Shown: positions 15,503-18,736 of the stretch, in pieces
How the letters are laid out: every line of letters begins with the position of its first letter
How positions within the stretch are numbered: position 1 is the stretch's first letter
NCBI GenBank assembly: GCA_037143735.1
Contig: JBAWYD010000043.1
Span: forward strand, 1-18,736
Direction: 5' to 3'
DNA from: JAPLJQ01 sp037143735
GTDB lineage: Bacteria; Desulfobacterota; Syntrophia; Syntrophales; UBA2185
DNA length: 18,736 nucleotides
Program-made: the position numbers and the translations under genes
The notes under the pieces: model-generated
Told to the model about the DNA's origin: nothing
The model's database searches: none
What the model saw: the letters and a program-made list of their open reading frames with translations, nothing else

Positions 15503-15546
15503 GAAATTAGTCCATGAAGAATGTTCTTATACCGGACGTTCCTGAC

Positions 15547-15605
15547 GTTTAAATTCATGTTGAAGAGATGTGGAGAGTGTGTTAGAAAAAACATTGAATT
15601 TAAAC
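15547..15605. repeat. Long inverted repeat between divergent promoters
   Basis: The left arm GTTTAAATTCATGTT (15547-15561) is the reverse complement of the right arm AACATTGAATTTAAAC (15590-15605) except for one extra T in the right arm. The 28-base purine-rich spacer runs 15562-15589. The repeat lies between the -35 boxes of the MBL promoter (15502) and the copper promoter (15629), so it is outside both predicted transcripts and acts, if at all, at the DNA level. Confidence 0.7.
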
Positions 15606-15622
15606 ATGTTACATGGATGTTT
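15602..15622. promoter_or_regulatory. Inverted repeat just upstream of the copper promoter
   Basis: AAACAT (15602-15607) and ATGTTT (15617-15622) are separated by nine bases and end seven bases before the -35 box of the copper promoter. The site shares four bases with the right arm of the longer repeat. Its position suits an activator; it does not match the CueR or CopY consensus as I know them. Confidence 0.4.
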
Positions 15623-15628
15623 GCCGTT

Positions 15629-15657
15629 TTGCACAAAAAGGTTCATCTATCTATGAT
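15629..15657 (+). promoter_or_regulatory. Promoter of the copper operon
   Basis: TTGCAC (15629-15634), 17 bases, then TATGAT (15652-15657) is a good sigma-70-type promoter. It would give a leader of about 28 bases before the CopZ-like gene. GGGAG lies five bases before the ATG. Confidence 0.55.
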
Positions 15658-15691
15658 GCCCTCGTAAAAAGTCAAAAAAAAGGGAGAATGT

Positions 15692-15889
15692 ATGGCGACG
15701 ATTAAAATCACGGGGATGTCATGTCAGCACTGCGTCATGGCCGTCACGAAGACCCTGACGGGCATCGACGGCGTCAGCAACGTGAAGGTCAGCCTTGAAA
15801 AAGGGGAAGCCTCCTTTGATGAGACAAATCCTGTGGATATGTCAGTGATTAGAGAACGTATCAAGAAGGCGGGATTTGACGTTGCCTGA
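15692..15889 (+). CDS. copZ: CopZ-like heavy-metal-binding chaperone
   Basis: This 65-residue protein is a single heavy-metal-associated domain with the metal-binding motif GMSCQHC (residues 8-14, C11 and C14) and a ferredoxin-like pattern to the end (KAGFDV). Such chaperones hand Cu(I) to the N-terminal domain or membrane entry site of CopA. The histidine between the cysteines (CQHC) is common in CopZ. The ribosome site GGGAG is well placed. The gene overlaps copA by 14 bases, so the chaperone and pump are made together. Copper is the likeliest metal, since the partner ATPase is of the copper type; another soft metal cannot be ruled out. Confidence 0.9.
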   Translation: MATIKITGMSCQHCVMAVTKTLTGIDGVSNVKVSLEKGEASFDETNPVDMSVIRERIKKAGFDVA

Positions 15890-18128
15890 ACAAAAACCAC
15901 TTCAGACAACCATTTCCGTCGGGGGGATGACCTGTGCCGCCTGTGTCCGGCGTGTCGAAGCCGCATTGAAGGATGTGGAGGGTGTGACGGACGTAGCGGT
16001 GAACCTTGCCACAGCAAGGGCGACGGTGACGCATGGAGAGCCTTGGGGTGGGGTCGAGGCCCTGGAGAAGGTCGTCTCCGATCAGGGTTATGAATATTTA
16101 GACGTCCTGAAAGAGATGCTGGAAGACCCCGTCGCGGCGGCAAGGGAAAGAGAGATCAAAGACCTGAGACTACGATTTTCCGTCGGCGCCGTCCTCAGTG
16201 TCGTCATTTTCATGGGCTCCATGCAGCACTGGTTTCCCTTTCTTGCGGCCATTTCCAGGGAAATCATGCTTCCTGTCCTGTTTGTCCTGACAACCCCCGT
16301 GGTTTTCTGGGTGGGGAGCCGGTTTTTCATAGGCGCCGTAAAGGCGGCGAAGCAAAGAACCACGGATATGAATACCCTCGTCGCTGTCGGGGCTCTTTCT
16401 GCCTATCTCTATTCGGTTGCCGCCACTTTTTCCCCGGGGATATTTGTCGAAGCCGGTATCGCCCCTCACGTCTATTATGACGGCGCCGCCATGATCATAA
16501 CCCTGATTCTTCTGGGACGTCTCCTGGAAGCAAAAGCCAGGGGCAGAACATCCGCGGCAATTAAACGCCTCATGGGGCTAAAGCCGAAGACCGCCAGGGT
16601 GATCCGGGATGAGAAAGAGTCGGACATCGCCATTGAAGAGGTCGTGAAAGGAGATATGATTCTCGTCCGGCCGGGAGAAAAGATACCAACGGATGGCCTG
16701 GTTGTTTCCGGTAGCTCCGCGGTAAATGAATCCATGCTCACCGGCGAAAGCATGCCTGTTGTGAAGGAGGCGGGGCATCAGGTGTATGCCGCAACGCTGA
16801 ATAAGAGCGGAAGCTTTGTTTTTAGAGCCACAAGGGTGGGTGCGGAAACAGCCCTGGCCCAGATCATTCGTCTCGTCGAAGAGGCCCAGGGATCAAAAGC
16901 ACCGATACAGAGACTGGCGGACAGGGTCGCGTCCATTTTTGTGCCTGTCGTGTTTGCCATTGGCGCCGTCACCTTCGTGGTCTGGTATTTTTTCGTTCCC
17001 GATCCCGTTTTCAGCCGGGCTTTACTCAACTTTGTCTCCGTCCTGGTCATTGCCTGTCCCTGCGCCCTGGGTCTGGCGACGCCCACGGCGGTCATGGTGG
17101 GAACGGGAATAGGTGCGGAAAACGGCATACTGATCAAGGGGGGTGAGAGCCTGGAAAAGGCTTACAAACTTACGACGGTTGTTTTCGACAAAACCGGCAC
17201 CCTGACGAGAGGGGAACCGGAGGTAACGGATATCATTGCCGCGCCCGGCGCAAGCAGGGACAGGGTATTGCAGGTCGCCGCCTCCATCGAGGCCGTTTCG
17301 GAACATCCTGTCGCGGCAGCCATTGTGGAACGGGGACGTCGCGAGCAGTTACCTGTTCTTCGGGCGCATCACTTTGAGGCCATATCCGGTTTCGGCGCCA
17401 AGGCGTTTCTGGAAGAAAGCCTGTGCCTGCTGGGAAACCTGAGGCTCATGGAGAGAGAGGGGATCAATCCGGGAAGTCTTTCTGAAGAAGCCGCAAGACT
17501 TGCCGGTGAGGGGAAAACCTGTGTGTTTGTTGCCGAAGGGGACCATGCTATCGGGCTTGTCGGTCTTTCGGATGTGCCCAGGGAATCGGCAAAGGATACC
17601 GTCGCCGCCCTGAAAAAAATGGGGCTTTCCGTCGCCATGATTACGGGAGACAATGTCAGCACAGCGAAAGCTATCGGCGGCGCCATTGGAATTGATCATA
17701 TCATGGCGGAAGTGCTGCCGGGCGACAAGGCCGGCGAGATCAGGCGTCTCCAGGCGAAGGGGCAGGTTGTCGCCATGGTGGGAGACGGCATCAATGACGC
17801 ACCGGCGCTCACGGCCGCGGATATCGGCATTGCCATCGGGGCAGGTACGGATGTGGCGATCGAGGCGAGCGATATCACCCTCATGACGGACGATCTGCGA
17901 TCCGTTCCCAGAGCCATACGGCTTTCCTTCGAAACCATGAAGGTAATCCGGCAGAACCTCTTCTGGGCGTTTATCTACAATATCCTGGGAATTCCCGTTG
18001 CCGCAGGGGCATTGTATCCCTTCTTCGGGATCCTCCTGAATCCCGAATTCGCCGCCGCCGCCATGGCACTCAGCTCCGTCTCCGTCGTCGGCAATTCCCT
18101 GCGCCTCCGTAAGGTGTGGAAAGCCTAA
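15876..18128 (+). CDS. copA: Copper-exporting P1B-type ATPase CopA
   Basis: CopA pumps Cu(I) out of the cytoplasm using ATP. The 750-residue product has one N-terminal heavy-metal domain (GMTCAAC, 17-23) and then the membrane core. Key motifs are intact: TGES (289-292) in the actuator domain, the intramembrane CPC at 394-396 that is typical of copper and silver pumps, phosphorylated D438 in DKTGTLT, SEHPVA with H477-P478 in the nucleotide domain, and GDGINDAP from 636. The C-terminus reads SSVSVVGNSLRLR, as in Cu(I) pumps. The start is a TTG at 15876, six bases after AAGG within the chaperone gene; a second TTG at 15882 is possible. The stop overlaps the stop of the convergent rubredoxin fusion gene. 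Confidence 0.96.
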   Translation: MTLPEQKPLQTTISVGGMTCAACVRRVEAALKDVEGVTDVAVNLATARATVTHGEPWGGVEALEKVVSDQGYEYLDVLKEMLEDPVAAAREREIKDLRLRFSVGAVLSVVIFMGSMQHWFPFLAAISREIMLPVLFVLTTPVVFWVGSRFFIGAVKAAKQRTTDMNTLVAVGALSAYLYSVAATFSPGIFVEAGIAPHVYYDGAAMIITLILLGRLLEAKARGRTSAAIKRLMGLKPKTARVIRDEKESDIAIEEVVKGDMILVRPGEKIPTDGLVVSGSSAVNESMLTGESMPVVKEAGHQVYAATLNKSGSFVFRATRVGAETALAQIIRLVEEAQGSKAPIQRLADRVASIFVPVVFAIGAVTFVVWYFFVPDPVFSRALLNFVSVLVIACPCALGLATPTAVMVGTGIGAENGILIKGGESLEKAYKLTTVVFDKTGTLTRGEPEVTDIIAAPGASRDRVLQVAASIEAVSEHPVAAAIVERGRREQLPVLRAHHFEAISGFGAKAFLEESLCLLGNLRLMEREGINPGSLSEEAARLAGEGKTCVFVAEGDHAIGLVGLSDVPRESAKDTVAALKKMGLSVAMITGDNVSTAKAIGGAIGIDHIMAEVLPGDKAGEIRRLQAKGQVVAMVGDGINDAPALTAADIGIAIGAGTDVAIEASDITLMTDDLRSVPRAIRLSFETMKVIRQNLFWAFIYNILGIPVAAGALYPFFGILLNPEFAAAAMALSSVSVVGNSLRLRKVWKA

Positions 18129-18736
18129 CCTTCTTTCTCAAATTTGGATTTATCGGCGCCGCAGACGGGACATGTCCAGTCCGCGGGGAGGTCTTCAAAT
18201 GCCGTTCCCGCCTTGATGCCGGAGTCAAAGTCTCCCTTTGCCGGATCATAGGTGTATCCGCATACGGAGCAGGTGTATTTCGCCGATTTTTCGACCTTTT
18301 CTTTTACGGGTTCCTGATAGGTCGGCGCCGTTTTAGGGGACTTGCCGCCCTTGACTTCATGGTAGAAGGCATAGGTCATGGGTTCTTCTTCATTGTTGAG
18401 GATGCCGCAATCCCGGACTTCGCCGACGAAAATCGTGTGGGTTCCACAGTCAAGCTCCTTCATTACCTCTGTCTCGATGTAGGCGATGGTGTTGTCCAGA
18501 ACGATCGGGGCTCCCGTTATACCAGTTTTGTAATTCATATTTTCGAATTTGTTGAAGTCCCTTCCGCTTTTGAAGCCGAAGTGCCCTATGAAGGTCATGG
18601 GGGTTGATCTGGATATGATGGAGACGGCAAATACCCTGCTTGACCGGATGAACTCATGGGTAAGATTCTGTTTGTTGATGCACACCGCAATGGTCGGCGG
18701 ATCGGAGGTGACCTGAATGGCCGTGTTGGCAATCTG
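18125..18736 (-). CDS. Flavin reductase-rubredoxin fusion (5' end outside window)
   Basis: The gene enters from the right edge; 203 codons and the stop are visible, with no start codon needed inside the window, since the frame is open to base 18736. The visible N-terminal part (QIANTAIQVTSDPPTIAVC) is the FMN-binding flavin reductase-like domain, running to about EVKGG. A linker rich in K, P and E follows, then a C-terminal rubredoxin with both iron-binding pairs CSVCGY and CPVCGA. Proteins of this layout (high-molecular-weight rubredoxin, Hrb) pass electrons from NADH to flavodiiron proteins in anaerobes to remove O2 or NO. The 3' end overlaps the copA stop by four bases. An internal GTG at 18685 is not the start. 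Confidence 0.9.
   Translation of the reverse strand, partial: QIANTAIQVTSDPPTIAVCINKQNLTHEFIRSSRVFAVSIISRSTPMTFIGHFGFKSGRDFNKFENMNYKTGITGAPIVLDNTIAYIETEVMKELDCGTHTIFVGEVRDCGILNNEEEPMTYAFYHEVKGGKSPKTAPTYQEPVKEKVEKSAKYTCSVCGYTYDPAKGDFDSGIKAGTAFEDLPADWTCPVCGADKSKFEKEG

Noticed and set aside
15654..15673. TGATGCCCTCGTAAAAAGTC as a dispersed repeat
   Set aside because: It recalls a repeat word from deltaproteobacterial genomes, but only from memory; a single copy here, overlapping the copper leader, is not enough to call it.
1..18736. CRISPR arrays, insertion sequences, integrases and rRNA
   Set aside because: No regularly spaced repeats, transposase or recombinase motifs, or rRNA-like segments were seen on either strand.

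Overview
The window is a stretch of bacterial chromosome, most likely from an anaerobic deltaproteobacterial-type organism (Desulfobacterota, perhaps near the Syntrophales). This is an inference from gene content: a selenocysteine tRNA, MoeA, an O2-independent NadA route, a flavin reductase-rubredoxin fusion, and an mfd - parvulin - SurA - uvrA gene order. No 16S rRNA or other phylogenetic marker is present to prove it.

Left part (1-1373, minus strand): a tRNA-Sec gene (anticodon UCA) lies 31 bases downstream of moeA, the last step of molybdenum cofactor synthesis. Sec insertion and Mo cofactor are both needed by enzymes such as Sec-formate dehydrogenase. After a 213-base divergent promoter region holding a 12-bp perfect palindrome and a REP-like repeat fragment, the plus strand carries a long co-directional run: nadA (quinolinate synthase), mfd (transcription-repair coupling factor, ATGA overlap with nadA), a PpiC-type peptidyl-prolyl isomerase with a lipoprotein-like leader, a SurA-like periplasmic isomerase, and uvrA. 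Mfd and UvrA work in the same nucleotide-excision repair pathway; the two chaperones serve the envelope.

Middle part (10933-14068, plus strand): a two-gene AbiE-type (type IV) toxin-antitoxin module with its own strong promoter. It has the toxin gene first and the antitoxin gene second, the reverse of the classical AbiEi-AbiEii order. Then come an exported protein of unknown function and a stand-alone cupin of the type II phosphomannose isomerase family.

Right part: on the minus strand, a metallo-beta-lactamase-fold hydrolase followed by a small cytochrome b561-like membrane protein with an odd translation start. Divergent from these is a copper-export operon (CopZ-like chaperone and CopA P1B-ATPase, overlapping genes). 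The 248-base divergent region between them has two good sigma-70-like promoters and a long 15/16-nt inverted repeat placed between the two -35 boxes. The copA stop overlaps the stop of a convergent flavin reductase-rubredoxin fusion gene that runs off the right edge.

No insertion sequence, integrase, CRISPR array or rRNA was found, and no gene-free stretch exceeds 300 bases. The best candidates for something undescribed are the toxin-first AbiE module with its operator-like promoter, the long inverted repeat between the MBL and copper promoters, the misplaced Shine-Dalgarno and T-run at the b561-like gene, and the exported protein of unknown family.
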